Shown: positions 26,006-35,447, counted from the first letter of the stretch. The stretch is DNA of 64,000 bases from Streptomyces sp. NBC_01264 (GCF_026340675.1 NZ_JAPEOX010000001.1:1054001-1118000); one strand, 5' to 3'. A program made the numbers and translations. Notes: generated by a model from the letters alone, not told the origin.

Positions 26006-28045
26006 TCATGCCTCGGGAGCGGTCGCGTCGATCCCGGGCAGTTCCGCGTAGACGGAGGCGAAGGCGGAGGCCGCGGCGTCGATCGAGTAGCTCGTACGGA
26101 CCGTGGCCCGAGCCCGGCGCGCCATGGCGTCGAGAACCGCAGGCTTCAGGGACAGCAGCGCCTCCAGCCCCTCGGCCAAGCCCTTGGACGAGGAGGTGTC
26201 CAGGAGCAGCCCGTTGACCGTGTCCTCCAAGTAGTGGGGAACTCCGCCACGGCTCGTGGCTGCGACCGGCAGGCCCGCATCCATGGCTTCGAGCACGGCG
26301 ATGCCGAACTCCTCCTTCGCGCTAGGGCAGACGTAATAGGCCCGGCCCGTGGTTCCGGATCGGGCCAGCGCCCGCTCCAGACAGCGGACTTCGGCGTTGG
26401 GCATCGCTGCCATCATGGCCAGCCGCGAAGACGCGGTCGGGGTCGCGACCATGAGATCGGCGATCGCCTTCCGCACGTGCAGCTCTCCCGGATCCGCCCG
26501 ATCCACGCGAGGGGATCCGCCCACGATCACGAGCGTCGAGCGGAGATACAGTCCGGATTCGATCCATGCGCGCACCAAGACGTGCTGCTGCTTGAGCGGG
26601 TGCAGGCGCCCCACGGTGAGCAGGATGGGCTGGCCGCGCTGGTCGGCTTCGAGCTTAGAGGGCAGCCCGGTCTCGAAGAGCCGTTCCAGCAGGCGCTCGC
26701 GTCTGCGGGGCTCGTCGGCGGCGGGCTGATAGGCGGTGATCCCCTCCGGTGGCGCGATCGGTCCTCGTCCTGCGCGTGCGGCTGCGAGTTGGGGAAGGTA
26801 GCGGACCAACTCCGCTGTTCCGCCGCGGCCCGGGATACCGATGACGGCGTCGGCGCGATCGACGAGCCTGTCGGCCGTGAAGACGCGGTGCAGGTCTTGG
26901 CGCAGGTCCTCCGCCGAGGTGTCGCCGGTGACCGTTCGCCCCGCGTACCGCTCGCTGACGCGGCGGTGCGGGTCGGGGGTGGCCGTGAAGACCAGTCGGG
27001 TGCCGAGCTCGCGCGCTGCTTCGGCGACTGCCAGGGATCTGTCGTCGGCGTACCTGACATGGACCAGGTCGGGCCGTCGTCCGAGCCCTTCGAGGATCAT
27101 GCGTGTCCACCAGGTGAGCGCACTTGCCTCGCCCCCTGCCCCTATCCCCGGAGCGGTAGTGGCGTGGGGGTCGGTCGGCAGGCTGACCGTCCAGTGTCCA
27201 GGTCCGCGACCTCCCAGGAGGGTGGGCTCGGCCAGGAGCTCACGCGCGTCCTTGGTCACGAGGGTGATGACGGCATCGATGCCCTCCGTCCGCGCGAGCG
27301 CGTCGCCCAGGCCGGCGAGGAGGACTCCGAGACCGCCGCTGCTCCCCTCTCCCGGGGTGTCCATCTCACCGAGCAGCATCGACTGAACCACCAGCAGGCC
27401 GGCTGCGTGCGGCAGTGCGGGAGGTTCGAAGAGACGCTCGCCTGTGGCGGCCGTGAGGAGCAGCCGTTCATAGGCCTCTGTCGCGGTATCGGGCTTCGGG
27501 AGTAGATGCCGACACGCGGGTTGGCCCGCGAGGTGGCGCCACAGGGCCAACCTGGCCGACCTGTTGTTCAAGGGGCTTCGCCGGGCGTGGGAAGCCCACC
27601 TGTTTGGCTCCATGATGTGGAGCCGTCCCGCGGTGGCGAGGTCGATCAGATGAGCCAGGGTTTCGGGGTCGGTACACTGCAGGATCCTCTGGGTGAGTGC
27701 GCGGCGGACGGACTCGGTTCCGTGGCGGCGTAGCGACAGCGGCCAGGCTTCCGCGACGGTGCTGCGCAACCGTTGGTCTGCGTTCAGGGTGGCGGCCAGG
27801 AGTTCTTCGGGGTCGACGGACCCACGCAGGCGCAGGGCGCGACGCAGGAGGGCCGTCTTCCTGTCGCCCGGATCCGGCAGGCGGTCGGCCGGATGGCCTT
27901 CGTGCCGCGGGCGGTACTCGGCGTTGAGGAAGGAGGCCAGTGTTCCGAATGTCGCGGGTATCCGCGGCGCTCCTCTGGCGTCCCAGAAGCCCTGTCGGGC
28001 CACGACAAAGGGGTCGAGCCCTTCCTGCGGGGTGGTTGCGTCCAT
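26006..28045 (-). CDS. GT4-like glycosyltransferase with unusual N-terminal domain
   Basis: 679 residues from ATG 28045. The C-terminal half is a GT-B retaining transferase: LLTVGRLHPLKQQHVLVRAW, STLVIVGGSPRVDRADPGEL, and the EX7E motif in SAKEEFGIAVLEAMDAGLPV with RGGVPHYLEDTVNG. The middle holds the acceptor domain with the loop GGLGVLLAGLGDALA, similar to the GGLG-type donor loop of sucrose-phosphate-synthase-like enzymes. The first ~190 residues are helical, with no recognised domain. No signal peptide or TM segment, so cytoplasmic. It is divergent from the GT1 gene; both probably act on one glycosylated product. Confidence 0.85.
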   Translation of the reverse strand: MDATTPQEGLDPFVVARQGFWDARGAPRIPATFGTLASFLNAEYRPRHEGHPADRLPDPGDRKTALLRRALRLRGSVDPEELLAATLNADQRLRSTVAEAWPLSLRRHGTESVRRALTQRILQCTDPETLAHLIDLATAGRLHIMEPNRWASHARRSPLNNRSARLALWRHLAGQPACRHLLPKPDTATEAYERLLLTAATGERLFEPPALPHAAGLLVVQSMLLGEMDTPGEGSSGGLGVLLAGLGDALARTEGIDAVITLVTKDARELLAEPTLLGGRGPGHWTVSLPTDPHATTAPGIGAGGEASALTWWTRMILEGLGRRPDLVHVRYADDRSLAVAEAARELGTRLVFTATPDPHRRVSERYAGRTVTGDTSAEDLRQDLHRVFTADRLVDRADAVIGIPGRGGTAELVRYLPQLAAARAGRGPIAPPEGITAYQPAADEPRRRERLLERLFETGLPSKLEADQRGQPILLTVGRLHPLKQQHVLVRAWIESGLYLRSTLVIVGGSPRVDRADPGELHVRKAIADLMVATPTASSRLAMMAAMPNAEVRCLERALARSGTTGRAYYVCPSAKEEFGIAVLEAMDAGLPVAATSRGGVPHYLEDTVNGLLLDTSSSKGLAEGLEALLSLKPAVLDAMARRARATVRTSYSIDAAASAFASVYAELPGIDATAPEA

Positions 28046-28206
28046 GGGGCGCTGCTCTCGCTCGGGCGGATGGTCACCGCTGATTCCGTCGCGTAAACGG
28101 CTTTGGATGCGGAGGAGGGGGCAACCGGCCACCGTGCGTGCTGCCTCCGGATGCCCGCCTCCGACCGAAGGGGGCAGGACAGCCCTCTGCCGGAAGTGAG
28201 GCCTTC

Positions 28207-29529
28207 GTGCCGCGTGTCACCGTGATCGCTCCACCGTTCCACTCGCACGCGTCCCCGCTGTCCGTGCTGGCGGGAGAGCTCCGTACGGCGGGGGCGGAGG
28301 TCACCTTCGCCTGCGGCGAAGCGTTCGCACCTCTGGCTGAAGCGGCGGGGGTGGAGTTCACCCCGCTGACGGTCACGCGCAATGCGAATACCGGAATCGC
28401 CCGGCGCACGGTGCAGGGCCAGGACGAGTCTCGGCGCTTGGAGGAGTTCCTCGATGCCACGCTCGCCGGGGCTGTTCCCGCGCTGCTGGTTCAGGCCCGC
28501 CATCGCGGGGCCGACATGCTCGCCGAACCAGAGCGGGTTCTGGAGGAACTGCGGTCACTGCACGCCCGCCGGCCGGCGGACTGGTACGTGGTGGACCAGC
28601 TGAGTTACCCCGCCACCCTCGCACTGCACTGCCTGGACCTGCCCTACGCGACGTTCTGCCCGGGGCATCCCAGTTATCTGCCGGCCGCGCCGGACGCGCT
28701 GTTCGGAGTGCCCTACGCGTGGCCGCACGCCGTACGGCCGGCGGCCGCCGCGCTGCACACGCTGCGCGAGGAGGCGCTGGTGAACGACCGCTCCTTCACC
28801 GCGCTCTTCGCACGGTTCATATCCCTTCACGCACCGCACCGACCGGTACCGAGGCGGGCGTTCGCGCTCTGTTCGCCCCGAGCAGTGGTTCTGCACTATC
28901 CGCGCCTGGACTGGCTCCCCCCGCGCCCCGAAGGACCGGAATACGTCTTCAGCGGGCACTTCACTCGCGCCGAACCGGAAGGGCCCGGTCCGTTCTGGGA
29001 ATCCGAACTGCGCAGGCTACGGCAGGGGGGCCGACGCGTGGTGCTGGTGGCGCTGGGAACGTTCCTCTCGGCCCGGCATGACGTACTGGAGGCAGTGACC
29101 CGGGGGATCCTGGCCGAGTGCGAGGACACCTCGGTGATCCTTGCGGCCGGGGACCGTGCTGAGTCGCTGGCCCCCCTGGCCGGCCCGCGGGTCTCGGTCG
29201 CGGCGACCGTACCTCAGCAATCGCTGCTCACACGAGTGGATGCGATGGTCCACCACGGCGGGAACAACTCCTTCACCGAGTGCCTGGCCGCCGGGGTGCC
29301 CGCCCTTCTCCTCCCCTTCTCCAGCGACCAGTTCTCCATCGCTCACGATGCCGAAAGGGCGGGGGCGGCCCTGTGTCTCGACCCGAACGGGTTGGACGCC
29401 GGCGCCGCGGGCCGTGCCGTCTCCACGCTCCTGGACGCACCCCGGCACGCCCTCGATCAACTCCGCCGGCACGTGCGCTCACGCGGCCCCGCGCAAGCGG
29501 CCGGCAGACTGATCCATTTGATGGCCTGA
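28207..29529 (+). CDS. GT1 (MGT/UGT-like) glycosyltransferase
   Basis: 440 residues from GTG 28207 (a GTGAGG site lies upstream). N-domain begins RVTVIAPPFHSHASPLSVLA, typical of macrolide/antibiotic glycosyltransferases with an active-site His. The C-domain has the nucleotide-sugar site VHHGGNNSFTECLAAGVPAL and LLPFSSDQFSIAHDAERAGA, equivalent to the family HGG...PxxxDQ motif. Transfers sugars from NDP donors to small acceptors. A start further upstream would remove the spacer to the divergent GT4 gene. A MarR-type regulator follows convergently. Confidence 0.9.
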   Translation: MPRVTVIAPPFHSHASPLSVLAGELRTAGAEVTFACGEAFAPLAEAAGVEFTPLTVTRNANTGIARRTVQGQDESRRLEEFLDATLAGAVPALLVQARHRGADMLAEPERVLEELRSLHARRPADWYVVDQLSYPATLALHCLDLPYATFCPGHPSYLPAAPDALFGVPYAWPHAVRPAAAALHTLREEALVNDRSFTALFARFISLHAPHRPVPRRAFALCSPRAVVLHYPRLDWLPPRPEGPEYVFSGHFTRAEPEGPGPFWESELRRLRQGGRRVVLVALGTFLSARHDVLEAVTRGILAECEDTSVILAAGDRAESLAPLAGPRVSVAATVPQQSLLTRVDAMVHHGGNNSFTECLAAGVPALLLPFSSDQFSIAHDAERAGAALCLDPNGLDAGAAGRAVSTLLDAPRHALDQLRRHVRSRGPAQAAGRLIHLMA

Positions 29530-29552
29530 ACCGTTGCGCCGACTCAACGGTT
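29529..29552. terminator. Hairpin between glycosyltransferase and MarR gene
   Basis: AACCGTTG (29529-29536) and CAACGGTT (29545-29552) form a perfect 8-bp stem with an 8-base loop directly after the GT1 stop, between convergent genes. Confidence 0.65.
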
Positions 29553-29575
29553 GGAGCCGCGCCCCGCTGCTTCCC

Positions 29576-30082
29576 TCACGGGAGCGGCTCGTCTGTGGAG
29601 AACTCTTCGCCGAGCATCTCCAGGAACCGCAGGGCCGCAGATGCGTCGTCCTCGCCGGCGCGTTCCAGGGCCCGCTCCGTGGCGCGCGCCAGAACGCGGA
29701 AGTGGTCGGAGGCCACCTTCCGGGCCGTGGGTTCGTAGTGGAGGTGGACGACACGCCGGTCGGTGGCGTCGCGGACGCGGCGCAGGTGGCCTGCCTTCTC
29801 CAGTCGGTCCAGGCATGCGGTGACGGCTCCGGATGTGAGGCCCAGGTGCTGGCCGAGTCTCCCCGGTGTCATGGGGGTCTGCGCGTCGAGGATGGCGCCG
29901 AGGGCCTGGATATCGGTGGCGTGCAGGCCGTTTTCACCGGCGAAGCGGTGGATGAGAACGTTCATCTCGCTGTTGACGCGACGCAGGTGGCGGGCCATCT
30001 CCATCAGTCGCGGGTCGACGGCGGTATGCCGAGCGGCACTGGCCTCATCGTCTGGTTGCCTGTCTGCCGCCTCCACGTGCAC
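29576..30082 (-). CDS. MarR-family transcriptional regulator
   Basis: 168 residues, GTG 30082 (GTG 30076 possible). Winged helix with LHATDIQALGAILD, the recognition segment GRLGQHLGLTSGAVTACLDR and wing GHLRRVRDATDRRVVHLHY. It acts as a dimer that releases DNA on binding a ligand. It is convergent with the GT1 gene and may regulate that neighbourhood. Upstream is the left flank of an IS3 element, which could have separated it from its natural target. Confidence 0.88.
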   Translation of the reverse strand: MHVEAADRQPDDEASAARHTAVDPRLMEMARHLRRVNSEMNVLIHRFAGENGLHATDIQALGAILDAQTPMTPGRLGQHLGLTSGAVTACLDRLEKAGHLRRVRDATDRRVVHLHYEPTARKVASDHFRVLARATERALERAGEDDASAALRFLEMLGEEFSTDEPLP

Positions 30083-30281
30083 AGACTAACCCGAGTCGGC
30101 GCTCGCCCCTGGTCGGCGCCGGGGCCGAGCACGTGCGGTACGTCAAGATCGACTCAGGGTCCGAACGGTTCCGGCTGCGCGCAGGATTCAAGACCAGTTG
30201 GGCCTGACCGCCGGGCCGAGTCCCTGCAGGTGGCATGGAGCTACGAGAATCCGGGCCTTGACCCCGAATCCTGAACACGGG

Positions 30282-31184
30282 TTATGCGGCTGGTGTCAGC
30301 GTAGTTGGTGTGAGGTGGAGGGCGTTTTCGAAGGCGATCGGTGATCGTTGTCCGAGGCGGGAGTGTCGGCGTCGGGTGTTGTATCGGGTCAGCCATCGGA
30401 AGGCGTCGAGTCGGGCTTCGCACTCGTCTGGCCAGCTCTTTCGTCCCTGCAGGGTTTCGCGTTTGAAGGTCGCGTTGAAGGACTCGGCGAGTGCGTTGTC
30501 CGCGCTGGACCCGACCGCGCTCATGCTTCGCCGGACCCCTGCTGACCTGCAGGCTTCGGCGAATGCCCTGCTCGTGTACTGGGCTCCGTGGTCGGTGTGC
30601 ATGATCGATCCGGCAAGGCTGCCGCGCGTGCGGATCGCTGCGGCCAGGGCGTCGGTGACGAGGTCCGCGCGCATGTGGCCGGCGATCGCCCAGCCGGCCA
30701 ACCGGCTCGAGGCGAGGTCGATGACGGTCGCCAGGTAGCAGAACTTCCCGCCGTCGATGGGCAGGTAGGTGATGTCGCCGACGTACTTCGTGTTCGGGAT
30801 TTCGGCGGTGAAGTCGCGGCCGATCAGGTCCGGCGCCTTGGCCGCGGTCGGGTCGGGGACGGTGGTGCGGTGCCGGCGGCGCAACCGGACTCCTTCGATC
30901 CCGGACGCCCGCATGAGTCTGGCGACCCGCTTGTGGTTCACCGCTTCTCCGCTCGTCTCGCGGAGCTCGGCGGTGATCCTCGGGGCTCCGTAAGTGCCGT
31001 CCGATTCCTTGTGCACGGCCCGTATCCGGACGGTGAGCCTCGCGTCGGCTGCCTGCCGGGCGGCCCGGCCCGTGGCTGTCCGGCGCCAGTAGTAGAAGCT
31101 CGAGCGGCTGACACCAAGGATGCTGCAGAGCCGCTTCACGCCGTAGCGGCGCTGATGGTCGGCGACGCACTGGAAGCGGTTCAC
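30282..31184 (-). CDS. IS3-family transposase orfB (integrase core)
   Basis: 300 residues, GTG start overlapping the orfA stop as GTGA. Has the HTH_21-like start and rve integrase core with DDE residues: D in YVGDITYLPIDGGK, D in IMHTDHGAQYTS and E in NALAESFNATFKRE. The motif YNTRRRHSRLGQRSP near the end is typical. Many IS3 members make an OrfAB fusion by -1 shift, but here the overlap points to reinitiation or coupling. Confidence 0.93.
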   Translation of the reverse strand: MNRFQCVADHQRRYGVKRLCSILGVSRSSFYYWRRTATGRAARQAADARLTVRIRAVHKESDGTYGAPRITAELRETSGEAVNHKRVARLMRASGIEGVRLRRRHRTTVPDPTAAKAPDLIGRDFTAEIPNTKYVGDITYLPIDGGKFCYLATVIDLASSRLAGWAIAGHMRADLVTDALAAAIRTRGSLAGSIMHTDHGAQYTSRAFAEACRSAGVRRSMSAVGSSADNALAESFNATFKRETLQGRKSWPDECEARLDAFRWLTRYNTRRRHSRLGQRSPIAFENALHLTPTTLTPAA

Positions 31185-31486
31185 CAGCGCGTCTCCCCGG
31201 CGAAATACTTCGCCGCTTTCCGCAGGATCTCGCGTTCCTCTTCCAGCTCACGGACCTTCTTCCGCAGAGCTGCGTTCTCTGCCTCCAGCGGGGCCGGCGG
31301 CTGGGCCGGTTCCTGCGTCCGGCGTCCGCGGGGCCGACTCGCTCCGGCCGCCCGGACCCAGTTCCGCAGCGTCTCCGGGTTGATCCCCAGATCGGCGGCG
31401 ACCGACGTTATCGTCGCCTCCGGCCGCGACTCGTACAGCGCGACCGCGTCCGCCTTGAACTCCGGCGGGTAGTTCTTCATGACCAC
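31181..31486 (-). CDS. IS3-family transposase orfA (helix-turn-helix and leucine zipper)
   Basis: 101 residues. HTH_Tnp_1 domain: YPPEFKADAVALYESRPEAT and VAADLGINPETLRNWVRAAG. Then a Pro-rich linker and a coiled coil AENAALRKKVRELEEEREIL, which mediates multimerisation. Start at GTG 31486 or ATG 31480. Confidence 0.92.
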   Translation of the reverse strand: MVMKNYPPEFKADAVALYESRPEATITSVAADLGINPETLRNWVRAAGASRPRGRRTQEPAQPPAPLEAENAALRKKVRELEEEREILRKAAKYFAGETRW

Positions 31487-31730
31487 GAGATGTCCGTTCT
31501 CAGATCCTCAGGATCCAGTGTCTCGTGTGTGCAAAATCAGGGGTCAAGGCCCTCCCCCTCTGCCGCGTTCATCGAGATCACCGGCCATCCGGCCTTCCAC
31601 CCGATTGCATCCGGTTGGGGGGCGGGGTCGGAAGCAGGAGTAGAGACGGTCGGGCGCCGGTGGTGGCTTCGGCTCCGTGCCCGCTCGTCCACTCTCGCAG
31701 GAACGTCTTCTAGCCCACCGGGAGCCGGCC

Positions 31731-32252
31731 GTGCCAGGTTTTGAGACATCCGCCTCGGCGCCGGCGCCAGGACGCCGGCACCCATGGGTGAGCGGGTTGG
31801 CCTTTGTGGGCTTCCTCGCCGTGAGCTATGGCGTCGCGGCCCTCGGGGCCATTGCATCCGTCGATGCAGGTGAGATCTACGGGGCGCTGGACCGACCTTC
31901 TTGGGCCCCTCCTTCCTGGCTTTTCGGCCCGGTCTGGACTGTGCTGTACGCCACCATCGGTATCTCGGCCTGGCTGGTCTGGCGCCACCCGAACCGCCAT
32001 CGGGTTCGCGGAGCACTGACGTGGTGGTGGGTACAGCTCGTGCTCAATCTCGCCTGGACCCCGTTGTTCTTCGCTGCCCGCCAGTACGGGCTCGCCCTGT
32101 TGGACATCGCCCTTCTCTTGGCCGCGCTCGGCACGACCATCGTGCGCTTCCGGCGGTTGAGTGTCACGGCGGCGGGGTTGCTGATTCCCTACCTGGGGTG
32201 GGTGGCTTTCGCGACCGCCCTCAACGCGTCCATCTGGCAGCTCAACCCATGA
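31731..32252 (+). CDS. tspO: TspO/MBR family tryptophan-rich sensory protein
   Basis: 173 residues, GTG 31731 with GGGAG upstream. Five transmembrane helices and the family's conserved aromatic signature: LDRPSWAPPSWLFGPVWTVL, GISAWLVWRH, then WWWVQLVLNLAWTPLFF and YLGWVAFATALNASIW. TspO binds and degrades tetrapyrroles (protoporphyrin, haem) and affects carotenoid and oxidative-stress responses in bacteria. Its stop overlaps the start of a LitR-like MerR gene (ATGA). The immediate upstream region is the end of the IS3 element, about 180 bp away, so the promoter may be affected. Confidence 0.92.
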   Translation: MPGFETSASAPAPGRRHPWVSGLAFVGFLAVSYGVAALGAIASVDAGEIYGALDRPSWAPPSWLFGPVWTVLYATIGISAWLVWRHPNRHRVRGALTWWWVQLVLNLAWTPLFFAARQYGLALLDIALLLAALGTTIVRFRRLSVTAAGLLIPYLGWVAFATALNASIWQLNP

Positions 32253-33235
32253 GGCTCGACAAGGACCCCCAGACGCCTCCCGCGGAGGTGGTGGTGGTGG
32301 GGCTGAGCACGGGGGCTGTGGCGCAGCATCTTGGTGTGGCTGCCACCACGCTTCGTTCGTGGGAGCGTCGATATGCGATCGGTCCCGCCGTCCGCATCGG
32401 GGGCAAACATCGCCGCTGGCTGCCGGAGGACATCACGCGGCTGGAGGAGATGTGCCGTCTTACCGCTCGGGGTGTTCCTCCCTCGGAAGCCGCGCGTGCC
32501 GCGCGGGCGTCAGCCGGCGGAGTGTCCAGGGATACGGGTGACGCGTCGGCCGGGTCAGGGCGGGCGCCGGGAGGCCGCGGCGCGCTGCCCCTGGGGACGG
32601 TCCGTGCCGAATGCCGGGGGCTGGCACGGGCCGCCGTACGGCTGGACGCGGAGGCGGTGGAGGTCTTGCTGGAGCGGGCGATCGAGGACCACGGCTGCGT
32701 GGTGGCCTGGGAGGAGATCATCTCGCCGACGCTGCACGCGGCGGGCCGTAAGTGGGCTTCGTCGGGTGAGCGCTACATCGAGGTCGAGCATCTGCTGTCG
32801 TGGCTCGTCTCCTCGGCTCTGCGGCGCCTGTACCGGCGACGCCAACCGCCTCGCGAGGGAGTACGTCCGGTCGTTCTGGCGTGCGCGCCCGGAGAGCTGC
32901 ACAGCCTGCCGTTGGAAGCCCTGTGGGCAGCTCTGGGAGAGCGTGGACTGCCGGCGAAGATGTTCGGTCCGGCACTTCCCGTGAGCGCTTTGAGCGAGGC
33001 GGTGCGGCGGGTGGGGCCTTTGATGGTGGTGGTGTGGGCCCAGGGACGGCCCGCGGACGCGGCGGAGTTGGTGAACGCGGTCGAGGGCGTCGAGTGGGGC
33101 GTACGGGGAGCGAGGTCACGGTCCACGCTGCTGGTGGCCGGGCCTGGTTGGGACTCCGTCCCTCAGGCCGGGTCGAGGCGGCTGACCGGCCTGCGCTCCG
33201 GGCTGGACCTGATCGAACGACGCCTTCTGAGGTGA
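32249..33235 (+). CDS. MerR-family regulator with B12-binding-like sensory domain (LitR/CarH-like)
   Basis: 328 residues, starting in the ATGA overlap with tspO. The MerR winged helix is at ~20-90 (VAQHLGVAATTLRSWERRY, GGKHRRWLPEDITRLEEM). The C-terminal region has a four-helix cap with W169 and E180-H181 (spacing 10, while CarH-type photosensors use W-x9-EH). A Rossmann-like cobalamin fold follows with GELHSLPLEALWAALGERGL, where His218 replaces the axial-ligand His of DxHxxG. Known LitR proteins repress carotenoid and photolyase genes in the dark. Coupling to tspO suggests tetrapyrrole or light control. The extra residue between W and EH leaves B12 binding uncertain. Confidence 0.85.
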   Translation: MRLDKDPQTPPAEVVVVGLSTGAVAQHLGVAATTLRSWERRYAIGPAVRIGGKHRRWLPEDITRLEEMCRLTARGVPPSEAARAARASAGGVSRDTGDASAGSGRAPGGRGALPLGTVRAECRGLARAAVRLDAEAVEVLLERAIEDHGCVVAWEEIISPTLHAAGRKWASSGERYIEVEHLLSWLVSSALRRLYRRRQPPREGVRPVVLACAPGELHSLPLEALWAALGERGLPAKMFGPALPVSALSEAVRRVGPLMVVVWAQGRPADAAELVNAVEGVEWGVRGARSRSTLLVAGPGWDSVPQAGSRRLTGLRSGLDLIERRLLR

Positions 33236-33240
33236 TCCGC

Positions 33241-33281
33241 GCGCGAGGACCGCCCGCGCATACCGAGGGCGGTCCTCGCGC
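33241..33281. terminator. Strong bidirectional hairpin
   Basis: GCGCGAGGACCGCCC (33241-33255) pairs perfectly with GGGCGGTCCTCGCGC (33267-33281), a 15-bp stem and 11-base loop. It sits between the convergent LitR-like and MMPL genes. Confidence 0.88.
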
Positions 33282-33329
33282 CACACAGACGGTTGGGGCC
33301 GCCGATCGTTACCAGCCGGCGCGGTGCGG

Positions 33330-35447
33330 CTACGAGGTTTCGCTCCGCGCGATGCCGGTCGTATCCGGGTCCTGCTGACGGGCCAGGGCGCTGGGCCACC
33401 AGCTCCGCGGGCCGATGTCGAGCACCAGCGCGGGCACCAGGAGGGACCGTACGACAAGGGTGTCAAGGAGGACGCCGAAGGCGACGATGAAGGCGATCTG
33501 CACGAGGAAGGCGAGAGGGATGACCATGAGGGCCGCGAAAGTGGCGGCCAAGACCACCCCCGCCGAGGTGATGACACCACCGGTCGTGGTCAGACCACGC
33601 AGCACACCTTGACGGACCCCGTGGACGAGCGACTCCTCACGGACCCGGGACATCAGGAAGATGTTGTAGTCGACGCCGAGCGCCACCAGGAAGACGAACC
33701 CGTACAAGGGAACCGAGGCGTCCGTGCCGCTGAAGCCCAAGAGGTGCTGGAAGACGAGCGCGGAAACACCCAGGGTGGCCAGGAAATTGAGTGCGACCGT
33801 GGCCACGAGGAGGAGGGGGACCAGCAGTGCGCGCAGGAGCAGGATGAGGATCAGCAGGATGATGCCGAGGACGATCGGGACGATGACCGTGCGGTCGCGG
33901 GCCGCGGTCTGTTCGGTGTCGTACTTCTGGGCGGTGTAACCGCCCACGATCGCCTCGGCCTCCGGTACGGCGTGCAGGCGCGTACGCAGATCCGCGACCG
34001 TTCGCTTCGCCGCGTCGCTGTCGGCGGCGGCCGCGAGGGTGGCGTCGATGCGGACCCGGCCGTCGACGACCAGGGGCTCGCCACCGGGTCGGCCCGAGGC
34101 CGTGACAGTCGTCGCCCCTGCTACACCGTCCGTCTTCAGGGCAGCGGCCTGCACTTCGGCCGCCCTTCCCGAATCCGCGATGATCACTGCAGGCTGGCCT
34201 GATCCGCCCGGGAAGTGCCGGCTGAGAGTCTGCTGGGCGGCGACGGAGGGCGCGTCCTTGACGAAGATCTCCTCCAGGGGCACGCCCTTGGAGGACAGGG
34301 TCGACGCGAACCCGGCGAGGACGAGCAGGAGCAGCGCGGTTGATGCCCAGACCCGGCGCGGCGCCCGGTCGATGGCGGCCGCGACGCGGCGCCACAGGGC
34401 GTGACCCCCGCCCCCGGCATCGCCGGGCTTCGGGGTGGCCGGCCAGAAGGCCGTGCGGCCGAGGAGTACCAGTACGGCGGGCAGGAAGGTGAGGGTGCTC
34501 AGGACGGAACAGACGATGCCGATCGCGCCGACCGGGCCGAGGGCCCTGTTGTTGGTCAGATCGCTGGCGAGCAGGGCTAGGAGGCCCAGGGCAACGGTTG
34601 CCGCGCTGGCGGTGATCGCTCCTGCCGAACGCCGGACGGCGGCCGCCACGGCTGCCATCCGGTCGCCGCGTGCCGCGAGTTCCTCCTTGAACCGCGCTGC
34701 CAGCAACAGCGCGTAGTCGGTCGCCGCACCGATGACCAGGATGGACAGAATTCCCTGGACCTGGCCGTCGACCCGTACGACGTCCCGGTCGGCCAGCCAG
34801 TAGACGACCGCGCATGCGAGGCCCAGTGCGAACACCGCGCTGATGATGATCATCAGCGGCAGGAGCAAGCTGCGGTAGACCAACAGGAGGATCAGGAGCA
34901 CGGCGCCGAGCGCCACACCGACCAGCAGTCCGTCGATTCCGGCGAAGGCGTCCGCGAGATCGGCCTGCGTGGCCGCCGGTCCCGCGATCTGCACGCTCAG
35001 CCCCGGCACCTCGCCGGCCAGCGAGCGCATTTCCTCCAAGACGGCCGGGAGATCATCGCCCAGATCAGGGGCGATCGGCACGATGGCTTGCAACGCCAGA
35101 CCATCGTCCGAGAGCAAGGCGGGCGACGGCGGTCCGGTGACGCCGGTGCGCCCGGCTACCGCGGCTACCGCCCGGGTCGCCTCCCGCTGCTGCCCGTCCG
35201 TGACCCGCCCCCCGTGGGAGGCCTGCCAGACGACGATGGCGGGCACCGATGCGGAGCGCTCGAAGGCCTTGCGCGCTTCGAGGACCTTGGTGGACTCGGC
35301 GCTCTGCGGCAGGAAGGCCGCCTGGTCGTTGGTGGCGACTTCGCCGAGCTTCCCGGCGTACGGGCCGAGGACTGCGCCGATCCCCAGCCACGCCACCAGC
35401 AGGACCGACGGCACCAGCCATCTAACCCATCGCGATGTGCTTCCCAC
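33330..35447 (-). CDS. MMPL/RND-family transporter
   Basis: 705 residues, GTG 35447. About 11-12 transmembrane helices in the RND layout: TM1 VRWLVPSVLLVAWLGIGAVL, an extracytoplasmic domain beginning LGEVATNDQAAFLPQSAEST, a helix bundle with the central proton-relay region (QGILSILVIGAATDYALLLA), then a second half repeating it (FLVALGVDYNIFLMSRVREE). The GAATDYALLL and GVDYNIFLMSRV motifs are diagnostic of MMPL proteins, which export lipids, siderophores or drugs. The divergent palindrome at 35477-35499 is a likely operator. Complete length. Confidence 0.93.
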   Translation of the reverse strand: MGSTSRWVRWLVPSVLLVAWLGIGAVLGPYAGKLGEVATNDQAAFLPQSAESTKVLEARKAFERSASVPAIVVWQASHGGRVTDGQQREATRAVAAVAGRTGVTGPPSPALLSDDGLALQAIVPIAPDLGDDLPAVLEEMRSLAGEVPGLSVQIAGPAATQADLADAFAGIDGLLVGVALGAVLLILLLVYRSLLLPLMIIISAVFALGLACAVVYWLADRDVVRVDGQVQGILSILVIGAATDYALLLAARFKEELAARGDRMAAVAAAVRRSAGAITASAATVALGLLALLASDLTNNRALGPVGAIGIVCSVLSTLTFLPAVLVLLGRTAFWPATPKPGDAGGGGHALWRRVAAAIDRAPRRVWASTALLLLVLAGFASTLSSKGVPLEEIFVKDAPSVAAQQTLSRHFPGGSGQPAVIIADSGRAAEVQAAALKTDGVAGATTVTASGRPGGEPLVVDGRVRIDATLAAAADSDAAKRTVADLRTRLHAVPEAEAIVGGYTAQKYDTEQTAARDRTVIVPIVLGIILLILILLLRALLVPLLLVATVALNFLATLGVSALVFQHLLGFSGTDASVPLYGFVFLVALGVDYNIFLMSRVREESLVHGVRQGVLRGLTTTGGVITSAGVVLAATFAALMVIPLAFLVQIAFIVAFGVLLDTLVVRSLLVPALVLDIGPRSWWPSALARQQDPDTTGIARSETS

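Larger units (their letters stand above)
30253..31552 (-). mobile_element. Complete IS3-family element (1300 bp)
   Basis: Both ends read GGGCCTTGACCCC inward (30253-30265 and 31540-31552), followed by imperfect homology. The flanks are a direct 3-bp repeat TCC (30250-30252 and 31553-31555), the usual IS3 duplication. It contains orfA and orfB on the minus strand with intact motifs. Confidence 0.93.
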
